From the NCBI GenBank assembly GCA_000827495.1, contig KN817522.1, positions 434,001-498,000 of the forward strand: a stretch of 64,000 nucleotides of DNA. The letters are read 5' to 3'. The stretch is from Hypholoma sublateritium FD-334 SS-4 (taxonomy: Eukaryota > Basidiomycota > Agaricomycetes > Agaricales > Strophariaceae). Shown here one piece after another: positions 35,168 to 46,263 of the stretch. The stretch's first letter is position 1. The number at the start of each line of letters is the position of its first letter. The notes under the pieces were generated by a model. The model had not been told where the DNA came from. It saw only the letters and a list, made by a program, of their open reading frames with translations, and did not search any database. The position numbers and the translations under genes are program-made.

Positions 35168-37244
35168 ATGAAGTTTGCCGCTTCCGTGTTACTGCTGTCT
35201 GCGCTGCAGTTCGCAGAGGCTCACATCGACAAAGACCTACATGCCCGCCATGTCAAACGCCAAGTGACCACGGCAGACGCCGCCACGACGAGTGGGTCCT
35301 CCACCATCGTGGCGACTGCCTCTGGGTCTGCCACTGGAACCGCCACTGGGAGTACCACGACTGCGACGGTGACAAGTACTGGTACGTTGGTCTCTGCGTT
35401 CGGAGTATACAGTTGCTGTAACTGTGCTTCCCTCAGGCGCGCCCGCTCAGGCCACCTACACCACCATACCCCCCATCGAAAGCATCACCTTCGGTATGCC
35501 CACTCGCGCCATCACCGCATTTGTCGGGACGCATACACCTGGCGAGACACCGCCCATTTCCGGCGCGCCTGCTTTGCCTTCTACTTGTGAGCACCGAACG
35601 CAATCTCCGTCACACAACCAGACTGCTGACGGCTGACCCAAGTGGCCCTCGTTGGCTGGCCGGCACAGGACAAAATTCCTCCCACTGGTGTGTAACTCTT
35701 TTAGGCGGCTAAGGGGTTTATTCATATTATTCTTGCGCAGATTCGCCTCAGGTAAAGGAGTGGCTGAAGGAGTTGGAGGGGTTCGACATCCCCGACCTTG
35801 CCCCGACGAAGGACTCTACCTGCGCGGGCGATCCATCGGCTGCCGCAGATGCCGCGGCACGCGGATGGTGGACGTGCGGCGGGCATACACGAAGCACTGG
35901 TGCGTTCTTTCATCTGTAGATAGGGGCTTCTTTGCTGACATACTGCAGATATCGTATCTTGCCCTACCAAATTTGACTGGGGCATGAGGTAGGCGGATTT
36001 TTTGCCGGGATATGCGTTTCCTGACGGTTTTAAAGCTTCGACGACGGTCCTTCGCCACAAAGTATGTTGTCTGATTTTACTTTTCATTTGTGCCTTGCTG
36101 ATCAACCCTTTTATAGCACCGTTAGTGCCATTTTAAGACATCGCCGTGGTTTCCGGCAAACGCTAAACACTATTTCTTTTCCAGCACTCTGCTTACAAAA
36201 CTCAAGGAAGAAAATCTCCACGCTACTTTCTTTGTCGTTGGATCGCGTGTCATTGAACGTCCTGCCTTGGTTATCGAAGAATACATGAGCGGCCATGAAA
36301 TCAGTGTCCACACTTGGTCCCACAACGTCAGTTTCTGGAAATAATTTCCCCTTGCGGCTAAGCTAAATGGCCTTGTTTTGCAGACTTTGACTAAATTGAC
36401 AAACGAGCAAATCGTCGCTGAGCTCGGATGGACTCGAAAGGCTATCCGAGACGCAATCGGTGTCACCCCAACCACGATGCGTCCTCCTCAGGGTGATATC
36501 GGTCAGTTTGCAGGCGGCTTCGACTGCAGTGATATCGCAGCAATGCTGAAGATGAGTTAGATGATCGCGTCCGTGCTATCTCCATGGCCATGGGTATGAT
36601 TCCCATTATCTGGACATCGACACCGGACGGTGGCAAGTTCGATTCTAACGGTATGGTCATTGGTCATATTTCTTGGATAATACATTGATTGTCGACAGAT
36701 TGGAGAGTGGCCGGTGGTCTCCTCACTGGAGTTCAGGCCGTCGATACCTTTAAAACCATTCTCTCCAATGGAACGGCCCTTGATACCGGGCAAGTCGCTC
36801 AGTATCGGGCTTGCTTATTTTATCGACTGATAGGTCGTCATGATACCTAGATTCATCTCTCTGCAGCACGATCTGTTCGAGATCACTGTCGACATCGCTG
36901 TTGGTTACACTATTGACCTCGCCTTGACACATGAACCCAAGTTTAATGTATGTTGTTGCATATAGTTCACCATTTATTTATTTCTGAAATGTTTTGACAT
37001 GACTTAGCTGCAATCCATCGGCGAATGCTTGAATTATCCCGCTGGAAATCTCTACCGGGAAACCACCGCTAATGCGACTTTCCCATATACCAACCTCACA
37101 GCGGGCGGTCTCGACGTCGACGGCGACGGTACAATCGACATCAAAACAACTGCAAGTACCAGTAAAAGTGCTGGTTTTGTCGTGTCTATTTCAATCCGCT
37201 TGGCAGTCGCAGTCGCTGCTCTGGGACTTCTCGGCCAACTGTGA
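35168..37244 (+). CDS. Chitin deacetylase (CE4), secreted, GPI-type; copy 2
   Basis: This is a paralogue of the preceding gene with the same exon pattern. Signal peptide MKFAASVLLLSALQFAEA is followed by a shorter Ser/Thr-rich linker. The CE4 core has GWWTCGGHTR, WGMSFDDGPS, HATFFVVGSRVIERP, HEISVHTWSHN, NEQIVAELGWTRKAI, MRPPQGDID and FISLQHDLFE. The C-terminus SKSAGFVVSISIRLAVAVAA is hydrophobic and fits GPI anchoring. Motif 3 reads RPPQGD where copy 1 has RPPYGD: the aromatic residue of the active-site groove is replaced by glutamine, which may change activity or substrate preference. Catalytic Asp and metal ligands are kept. Confidence 0.9.
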
Positions 37245-37617
37245 ACCGTTCAGTGGGAAGCGGGGGTTCGGCAATGGACTTTGATACACCTACCTATACA
37301 CTATACTGCATGCGCTTATGTGCGCAAGCATACAGACATTCGTTATTAAATAATGACATGAGCCATTCGTTAAATACTTAGATGTAGTGTGCGGTGGTGA
37401 TAGATAAGATTGCTTATTATTGGCTTATTACCGGCAGTAGCCGTCGTGTGATGGGATGGAGACGTGAAAGGAAGGACATAACCCTAACAGCTATTACGGG
37501 TCGTTTCTCGTCTTGACCTCCTTGTCCCTTCTCCACCATCTTGGCGATGGCGTCGTTGATTAATCTTGTGCGGAACAGTATGACAATCTAGCTCGCAGCC
37601 TCTATGATACATGCTGA
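37245..37617. other. Intergenic, no gene seen
   Basis: 373 bp between chitin deacetylase copy 2 and SEC1. It is AT-rich in its first half and no feature is supported. Confidence 0.4.
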
Positions 37618-40517
37618 ATGGCGCTTTCTACAGAGTTTCTGGAGGTGTTGCGCTCCGTCAGACCCCCTTCGGGGTGGAAGATTCTAGTGGTCGACAGCCA
37701 CTCCCAGGCGCTGCTGGGCGCTGTCCTCAAGCAGTTCGACATCCTCGCGGAACACGTCACTTGTGCGTCGTAGAGTCACCACGCCGCTGCTCATTGTCGC
37801 TGACATCATTGAGCGCAGTGATCGAGTCCATTGCGAGCTACCGCGAACCCCAGCCCGACTTCGAGGCGCTCTACTTGGTGATGCCTACGACGCAGAACGT
37901 CGAGCGCATCATCAAGGACTTTACTGGCCGTAGGCAGTATGCCGCCGTGCACTTATTCTTTGTCGAGGGTGCGTCACTCACTGTTCAAGGTTCCCCGCCT
38001 GATTGATAGCTGATCGTGCGTTCACTAGGCGTCTCGGACAGTCTCCTCGAACGCCTGACGACGTCTCCTGCGAATCCATATCTTGCGGAGGTGAAGGAGA
38101 TGTTTCTGAATTTTCATGGTCCGTCGTCGGCATCTTATTCCTCGCATGGGCGGCGTCTTGACCCTGCAGCACAGCTATCGAGGCGCAGGCGTTCTCTGTA
38201 CGCGAGCCGAGCTATTTCTTCAGCATGTACAGCCCACCGCGCACGGAGGCCGCATACAAGCTTGCGCGCGTCCGTCTAGAGGAGGACTTGCGCTTCGTCA
38301 GTCAGATGGTACGTCACGTCCTATGCAGTACTCTCATCCGCCTCATTGCGTCGCTTCGCAGATCACAAACGTCTGTGTGTCCCTGAACGAGTTCCCGTAC
38401 ATCCGCTATTATATGCCCTCGACGCATCTCCCCCTCGGCCCATTGAAGCCCGTCGCGCAGAATCGCCCGCCGCCTCCGCCAGAAGGATCCAGTCGCTGGC
38501 GGACAAACCTCGCGCGAGGCTCGGAAGCTCGCGCCTATGAATCGGTGGAGAGCGATTTCGTGACTAAGCTTCTAGCTTTCATGGTGCAAAGCAACCTGGA
38601 AGAGTACAAGAACTCAAACGCAGACTTTGGGGTATGAATCTCATACACCGACGCGTCTTATTTCTTATCGCCCTATTCTAGAAAGTGGATCCTTCCCGAC
38701 CCCGGGCGACTCTGCTAATCACAGATAGATCCATGGATCTTCAGGCGCCATTTGTACACGAATTTACGTATCAGGCAATGGCAAATGACCTACTACCCAT
38801 CGAGGACGGCACCAAATACTCGTGCGTGCTAATGCGGATGGTGGATGTACCCACACTAATTGGTGGACGCAGCTACAAATTCCAGTCATCTTTAGGCGCA
38901 TACGAGGACAAAGTTGCTGTATTGTCTGATGCCGATACTGTTTGGACCGCCGTACGGCACATGCACATGAGAGAAGCAATTGACAAGCTGATGCTCGACT
39001 TCAATAAATTTCTGGAGGAGAATGCCGTGTTCAAGGGGTCAATATATCTTTCTGTATTGTTGTGCTTCTTACTAACATGTATCTTATTCCACAGCGAAGG
39101 TGCCGCCAATCTGAACGACATGAAAGACATGCTTGCCAGTCTCCCGCAATACCAGGAACAACGAGAAAAAGTGAGTCTTTTGATGCGCGAAAATACGCCG
39201 GAGCTTACTTGCAATTAGTTCTCATTGCATCTCAGTATGGCGCAAGACTGCATGGAACTTTTCGAGAAGGCCAAACTTTCGGAGATCGCATCCGTTGAAC
39301 AGGTATGCATTCCCAACACTTTTCTACTTACTCGTACCTGAACTTATTACCTGAAGTGTTGCTCAACTGGTTTGACGGCCGAGGGGAAAATGCCGAAGGG
39401 ACTTGTGGAGGAAATGGTACCCCTTCTGGATAGCAGGGATGTTATGTGAGTGCATCCCAGCAAGATTATAAACTACAATAGACTGATAATGTATCGTTCT
39501 AGTAATATGCGCAAAGTGCGGATCATCGCTCTGTATATTCAATATCGTGATGGCGTGCCAGATGAGGATCGACGGCGATTGTACCAACACGCAAGGCTGA
39601 CTCTTGCAGAGCAAGATGTTGTTAACGCACTTGTGCACTTTGGCGTCAGGATTTCTAGAGTATGTTCATTTACGACGACAATTGTTCATATTCTAAACAT
39701 TAAAAAGGGACCAACCGATAAAGATACGAAAAAGAAGATCAAGCAGAAGGTGAACATTGGGGACGAATATGAGCTTTCCCGTTTCAAACCTGCTTTAAAG
39801 ACTGTTTTAGAGGTATGCATTTACATGCCACTGATGGTGACGCAGGTATAACACCATGATTGTAGGAGCAAATTGCTGATAAACTGGACACTACCCTATT
39901 CCCCTACGTCAAAGAAGCCCCTTCTGCGATGCCCCTCTCTCCCCGCTCACCTCCACCTCAGGCAACGTCTTTGCGAAGTCAGAAACCTGCTTGGCACAAA
40001 GCTCCCAGAGCGACTCCCGTTGATAATCGTCAACGACTTATCGTGTTTGTGGCAGGAGGGATGACGTATTCGGAGATGAGAGAAACATACGCGTTGTCAA
40101 GTTCCTTGCAGAAAGACATTTATATTGGTCGGTGCCTATATCGACAAGTGGTTTGCTGTACTCATCTTCCTTCCGATAGGATCAACCCACGTCGTCACTC
40201 CCAAAGGGTTCATTGACGATCTCAAGGTTCTCGACCTTGGAGGTGCAGGATCCAAAACTCTGCCCAATGGTCTGAGGGATATGCGAGGGGAGCCGAAGAC
40301 GCACCAGATGCTATACGATGAAAAGTATTTTGTGCAAGACGCACCACCGCCGCAGCGGCAGCCTATACCCGGAAAGAATCTTGCTCCACCTCGTACAGAG
40401 AAATTCGCTCCCATTCAGCCTTCGCCGACAAACTCTTATCAGGGATCTGTCAACTCCGCCACGCCTTCTGGGAAAGAGGAGAAGAAGAAAAAGCGTGGCC
40501 TATTCCGCTTTGGTTAA
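37618..40517 (+). CDS. SEC1: Sec1/Munc18-family protein, exocytic SM protein
   Basis: The start MALSTEFLEVLRSVRPPSGW has an in-frame TGA just before it. Exons then give WKILVVDSHSQALLGAVLKQ, IESIASYREPQPDFEALYLV, PTTQNVERIIKDF, FNFPYIRYY-like NEFPYIRYYMPS, RATLLITDRSMDLQAPFVHE and FTYQAMANDLLP. Later blocks are DDRRRLYQHA-like EDRRRLYQHARLT, RLIVFVAGGMTYSEMRETY and SSSLQKDIYIGSTHVVTPKG. This is the SM fold: three domains and a late GGxTxxExR motif. SM proteins clasp assembled SNARE bundles and drive plasma-membrane fusion; the long Pro-rich, Lys-rich tail (EEKKKKRGLFRFG) suggests exocytic Sec1 rather than Vps45 or Sly1. About 700 residues. It converges on RPT4. Confidence 0.9.
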
Positions 40518-40772
40518 GCCCGCCATAGTAAACTGGGGGACTGGGGTTGTAATTATAATAGTTGGATACTCATGTAATGTGGACGATTACCTTGGATGGA
40601 TTAAATTAAGTTTATTACGCTCGCTGCATGCTCCGATGTGAAGCCACCAGTGGATGAAATACATGTATGAATGAAAAGGGTATGTACAAGATAGTAAACT
40701 ATGTGGAATATTCCATCTTGGCTGTGAAAGGAATTGATCAGAATGCAACTCCGCGACCAGAAAACAAATGGG

Positions 40773-42291
40773 CTAACTTTCGTGTTTCTTGGCCTCGCCA
40801 ACCTTGCGAGCAGCTTTGGTCAAATCTTCTTGGTTGACATACTCTCGCTCATCTCGAATGGCGAACATGCCAGCCTCCGTGACGACGTTACGCAAATCAG
40901 CACCGTTGAACCCATCGGACAGCTATTTATGACTTGTTAATATTTGTGGAGATCAAGTGATAGGATACAAACCTTGACGATGGCTTCGTAATCAATCTCT
41001 CCACCCTTGTTTACAGGAGCGGTATGGATTTTGAGAATTTCCAAACGACCTTGTTCATTCGGTAGAGGTACTTCAATCTTGCGATCCAGACGACCAGGAC
41101 GAAGAAGAGCGGGATCGAGGGTATCAGGTCGGTTCGTGGCCATGATTAGCTTGGTTTTGCCTAATGAGTCGAAGCCATCCATTTGGTTGAGAAGCTAGAT
41201 GCAATTGTGAGTACAAATTAGAAATTATTTGACGGCACCAGTCAAACAAACCTCCATGAGCGTGCGCTGGATTTCGCGATCGGCACTCGTTCCTTCAGAG
41301 AACCGGCGACCACCAATAGCATCAATCTCATCCATGAAAATGACACATGGTTCATGATCCTTGGCGTAGCCGAACATTTCTCGCACTACACGGGCACTCT
41401 CTCCGATGTACTTGTCGACAATAGCCGACGAGACGACCTTCAAGAAGTTGGTGTTCAGCGTTGCTGCCACCGCACGCGCCAATAGTGTCTTGCCAGTTCC
41501 TGGAGGACCATACAGCAGAACACCTTTTGGAGGCTTAATTCCAACGCGAATAAAGAGCTCGGGGTTCATCAGAGGCAGTTCGATAATCTTTCATGTGCCA
41601 GCCATTTGTTAGAGCAATGTAAGGAGGGATGAAGTATAGTCTTCTTTCGACATACCTCCCGCAGCTCCCGAACCTGCTCGCCCAATCCTCCAATTCCGGC
41701 AAACGATGCACCTCCAGGGTCTTCCAAGCTCATCTTGTACACTAGCGGGTCGACTTCGCGAGGCAGAATTCGCATTATCGTTAATGTCGTCATATCAAGG
41801 GAGACACGCGTTCCGGTCTTCAGCTTCTTTACTGGTAAGGTTGGGCGATAAGAGACAACGTATCGTGGCCCTGAGGATGCTTTCACTATAACTGAGAAAG
41901 ATATCAGTACAAATCACAGTTGCCGCGGGTAATATAGACGTACACCTATCCGAATCCAGCTGCTTCATGACTTCGCCAATAATCTGGCCCACAGACTGGA
42001 CAGCTTTAATATCGTCTTCTGTCTTGTCATAAGCCTTGTTCAAGTCCTTAATCGAGAATCTAACTAGAAAGTAAAAATACCATCAAGTTAGGTTCAATGA
42101 ACAGCGGGAAGACACCAACGGTTTTTGAGGCTTTCACTGCTAACTTCATGGTCGCGCAATTTCTGGTACTGTCGTGAGCTTGCAAGCGAGGGATAATTTC
42201 AAGATCAGAAAAGTACCTCTCTATAGGTCTTTAGCGCGTCTTTCTTTCTCTGATCCATGGCTCCAGAGGATGTTGAAGGTTGAACGTCCAT
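40773..42291 (-). CDS. RPT4: 26S proteasome regulatory subunit Rpt4 (AAA ATPase, S10b/PSMC6)
   Basis: Minus-strand exons give [20 protein letters not shown], an N-terminal coiled coil, the OB domain ([39 protein letters not shown]) and the AAA domain. The latter has [20 protein letters not shown], Walker A GPPGTGKT, Walker [36 protein letters not shown] and [20 protein letters not shown]. The sequence DPLVYKM and the [19 protein letters not shown] loop fit Rpt4 among the six Rpt paralogues. About 395 residues. Rpt4 is one of the ring ATPases that unfold substrates into the 20S core. Its 5' end lies only 118 bp from a divergently oriented tRNA-Pro gene. Confidence 0.92.
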
Positions 42292-42409
42292 GGTGAAATA
42301 AGGAAAGATGACTGAGGACGCGTAAGTGCCTGACGCGTTCTCACCATTCCCAATCCGGAGGAACAGCCCCTTAGATAATCTGGTGGCCTGGAAAATATTT
42401 AATTTCATC

Positions 42410-42496
42410 GGCCTGATGGTCTAGTAGTATGATTCCTTGTTAGGGCGTCTAACGCGCAATTCGAGGAGGTCCCGGGTTCAATTCCCGGTCAGGCCC
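42410..42496 (+). tRNA. tRNA-Pro(AGG) with intron of about 15 nt
   Basis: The acceptor stem GGCCTGA pairs perfectly with TCAGGCC and the discriminator base is C. The anticodon stem CCTTG pairs with CGAGG, and the loop TTAGGG...T gives anticodon AGG. An intron (about 42447-42461) is inserted after position 37. The T arm is CCGGG-TTCAATT-CCCGG. An oligo-T run (aatttttg) lies about 10 nt downstream as a likely Pol III stop. Confidence 0.88.
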
Positions 42497-43455
42497 ATTG
42501 ATAATTTTTGCAGTATTCTGCTCAGAGCGTCAGCAAAAACGAAATGATTGATTATTGAATGGAGTGACGAGTCTGGACTCTGGACTCTAGAGACCCTCCT
42601 CAGTCTACCTGTCCGCGGCCGGGCAGTGGACAGTCGACTTTTTAAGTTGTAAGTTGTAAGTGTCGTCCCTTGCCGTCTGGAAACACGAGTGAGTAGTAGT
42701 GCCTATTTCTATTTGAAGACTACTCAGGAGTATTCAATTGGAGGCGTTCCCAAGTACCTCGTTTTAGGAAAATGAGGACTCAATGCGCCGCAACTTATAC
42801 CAACGTTTAACCACGACAATTGTGTCGGTAAAGTTACCACGGGAGAGGGAGAACTTGACGGATTAGTCTACTAGCAAGGGAAATCACAGAAAGTAGATGG
42901 TCTATGTCAGACATGAGATAGGTAGTAGTCAGTACAAAAGAATCGGTCAACATAAGCAGATACTTGGTACAATGTAATACGTATTTTTAGCCTCGATTGC
43001 CCGTCGAGAGACGAACGGGACAATAAAGAGCAAGTTGGGTATGGCTAGAGCAGGATATAAAAGTGAAGATGATGAGACGAAACTTTACAGAAAACAATAT
43101 TTGTGTTGATAACGGATATCAATGGGATGATGGTGCGATGAGGATGGGTGGTAGTACAAGCATGACAAGACCGTGAGGGGTATTATAGATATGAAAATAG
43201 TGCAACAGAGAGCATGAAGGCCATAGATAGAGATAAAAGATAGAAAACAGAAGGCAGTTAAAACAGAAGGGATACGTGACCGGTGAGGACGGGGATCAAG
43301 AATACGTCAAAGGGGTGGATCTTCGAGAAAGACGACAGAGTCGTAAATATGAATGGGCGAACGGGATGCTCGGATAATAATGTTTTCGGAGTGCGGGGTT
43401 GACACCATCCCCTGCGGCAGATACAAACCCACGTTTGGAAGAATGTAGTTGTTTT
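42497..43455. other. Intergenic, no gene seen
   Basis: 959 bp with only short frames. A few tiny direct repeats (taagttg twice at 42644-42660; ctggactctggactcta at 42572-42588) are present. The right half is purine-rich and probably the 3' region of the minus-strand gene that follows. Confidence 0.45.
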
Positions 43456-46029
43456 TTACACGGCATGCGGTGCCTGCCATTCCTCGACTTGCTGCGGCGG
43501 GGAGTCGTCGAGCAAGTCAATAGGAGAGGTGAAATTCACCACCTTCCAAAAAGAAAATTAACGATGGTTAGAGGTAGCACATTGGATGCACTTACGTATG
43601 GATGGAGATGTGATGGAAGACTTTCGCGTTCCCGGTTGCTTTGCCTGGGCCCTCCATTAGACTGACTTTCGTATGTCGTTCTGCTTGAATTATTCGGCAG
43701 TGTTGGAATAGTGGAGACGACAACGCCTTCACTGTTATACACAAAGGGCCCATCGGAGCGAGGGCGCTTCCTTGTTTTCAAGGACGATATAGGCAAGGGC
43801 TCGGCAAGTCCTTGGGTATGTGGGAATGGATACTCGTCTGGGCGCTCCCAGACCGTGTCATCAGACCGCCCCCCAGAGTCCGGCCGCGAAGTCCCCGTAT
43901 GCATGTCCGGTCGTCGAAACGATCTCTGGTGGAATGGCACTGTTGGTGAGGGCGCCATCCCAAAGCTTTCTGCGTCCGACTCGTATCCCGGTGAAAGTTC
44001 ACCCTCGCTATCCAGTGCGACTCGAGGTGCTGACCTCCTGGCGTTTCTAGAGTATTCGGCCACATCATGGTCAGGTGGGTCATTTGCGTATCGGAAAGAG
44101 CCCATTTGCATTCCTGCCTGGCTGGGATCACCATAATGTATTTTGGGCGATGATTGATCTCGTTCCTGGGGATAATAGTCCTGAGGTGAAGTCATACTGG
44201 GTGCTTTGGCAGGGCTGGAAGACGAGGAGGCAGCTTTCGCCCCATAGCCTGCTTCCTGGGTGATTGAGCGAGGGAAAAAAATCTACATCATTGTCTTCTT
44301 AGTTGTCAAGTTTGCGGCCAAAAACAAAGGTACTGACCAGAAGGGTGATGGCAGAAGATATAAAGCATCCAATGCCGCCCATCATCAGAAGGAAATCTTA
44401 AGAAGAACCTTAGTACTGAGCTTGTTTGATTAAGATTGGCCGTACACATACCCACAGCAAATCTAGTGCGGTGTTAGTATCCATGCAAAAATAGATTATT
44501 CAACGTAGAACTTACGGATTACCAATGATTGGGTAGGGTCCACTGAGGGCGTCAATGCCAATCATGAGAAGTGGGACTGTAAACATGAAGCGAAATATCA
44601 CACGAATACGCTGCATTCATTGAGTGGGTGGCCCAAGTCGTTAGATCGGCAACCATGTAGAACCATAGTTTGCACTCACATTGAGCTGATAGAATGTTGC
44701 CAGTCGCACGACTACATCAGGCTCTGCACCCCCGTCCTTTACATACAAGATAAACCCGGGGAAGCGTGCCAAGACGTAGAGAAAGCACACGGTTGTCGTT
44801 GTGCCAGCGGATGCTCCTGCGAGGAAAATCCATGGCAGGACCTGAGTAGAAAGTAATTAACTGAGGGACAGGACACTATCGGCCGACAACAATGACTGAC
44901 TCGTTCTATTTCTCGTCGGGTTACCAGCGTAACCAACGGCATGCCCAGAACCGACACCATGCTTCCTGGATACAGTAGCATATGTGAGCTGAATGAAGTC
45001 TAGATGAGAGAATCGATATACCGAGGTACCAAATCCTAAATTCCCAACTTTCAAACCACTCACGCTTTCCTGGCCCCTGATGTAGAAGGAATAACCAAAA
45101 TGCCAATTCTGTTCCGACATCAGTACAAGTGGTGAAGAGTAATCGTTGGAATTACCCTCCAAGTGTGTGACTCTAGATGCAATGGTGAAAGATTGGTGAG
45201 AGTGCGCAAAATATCTGGAAACAGGAAACGTACAACTCCAAAGACCAACCCGTGCTAAGCACAAAATAGAGGGGTAGTAGCCAATGCCTATCACCAGTCG
45301 CCCATAACTCTAATGGACGCGGGGCAACTATATATTTATCAATTAAGATTCAACAGCGAGTTGTTGAAGCACTGACTTGACCCATCTGCCAACATAACAT
45401 AGCCTGCAGAAGATGATCAGGGGTCGCAGCACGATACGCAGCAAGAAAGCAACATACCTGCTTTGAACTTGAAAACCGTCATTGCTACGCCGAAGACGAC
45501 AAGAAGAGGAAGGGTCCCTATATACGAGTAGCTAGGAGGTTACGCATGAGCCGATGTGAATGCACCATGCGGGCCATCGGGACCCTCATGGTCAGAAGGC
45601 GGTAGAATAAACATACGTCATAACTCTCTTGAAAGCACCTGGCTGTCTACCAGAATCCCATTTCAAACAGTTGAACCGATCATACGCCCAGAGATGAAGC
45701 AATAAGAAGGCGAGAAACTGAGTTGGAGCGACGCCAGCAAGGACGTGTACCACATGAGCCGATGTCGATCAAGTAGCGAAGATCAGAGTACTCACAATGC
45801 AGGCAAGTATAGCCCATAACAAGAAAGCTGTAGGGGATCCGTCGCTCATGAATAACCAGTTGACTGTCGACGTCGCCGCGCAGCTGGGGAAAGTGAAAAT
45901 GCCAGATTGATACAAGTTCAGAGAGTGGGACTACTTACTGCAGACATCACCAAGTAATTCAAAGCTACACTCTCGGCCGTTGCCACACATCACACCCCTG
46001 ATTATTTCCCTTTTCGGAAAGTCGTACAT
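43456..46029 (-). CDS. Seven-transmembrane (GPCR-like) membrane protein with long cytosolic tail
   Basis: Many short exons encode hydrophobic segments. In order they read PTAFLLWAILACI, LAFLLLHLWAYDRFN, YIGTLPLLVVFGVAMTVF, RLVIGIGYYPSILCLARVGL, ELAFWLFLLHQGPGKREWF, YPGSMVSVLGMPLVTLVLPW, TTTTVCFLYVLARFPGFIL, RIRVIFRFMFTVPLLMIGI and DFLLMMGGIGCFISSAITLL. The two main 3' exons then give a hydrophilic tail of ~250 residues rich in Ser/Pro/Arg, with a last exon VVNFTSPIDLLDDSPPQQ ending WQAPHAV. The layout resembles fungal 7TM receptors, but I cannot name the class or ligand. The start (ATG 46029, MYDFPKREIIRGVMCGNG) and splices at 45370-45970 are unresolved. One exon, 44452-44462, is only 11 nt. 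Confidence 0.6.
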
Positions 46030-46263
46030 CAATCCAGCGTTAAATAAATACATCGTAAATTATGGCAGACAATTATGGCAGACAGATATCAAGGTCGTTA
46101 GTGCTCATCTAGAGCCCTAGGTTATGCAATAATGTTAAAGGTATGTATACGTCGTGCAAAGTCCGAATTCAAAATCATAGCTCGCTCTGCGCTTGGCAGG
46201 TGGGCTGGAAGGGCATCAATAAAATATTAAGTAGAGGTCGCAGTGGAACGGATCAGTGCTCTT

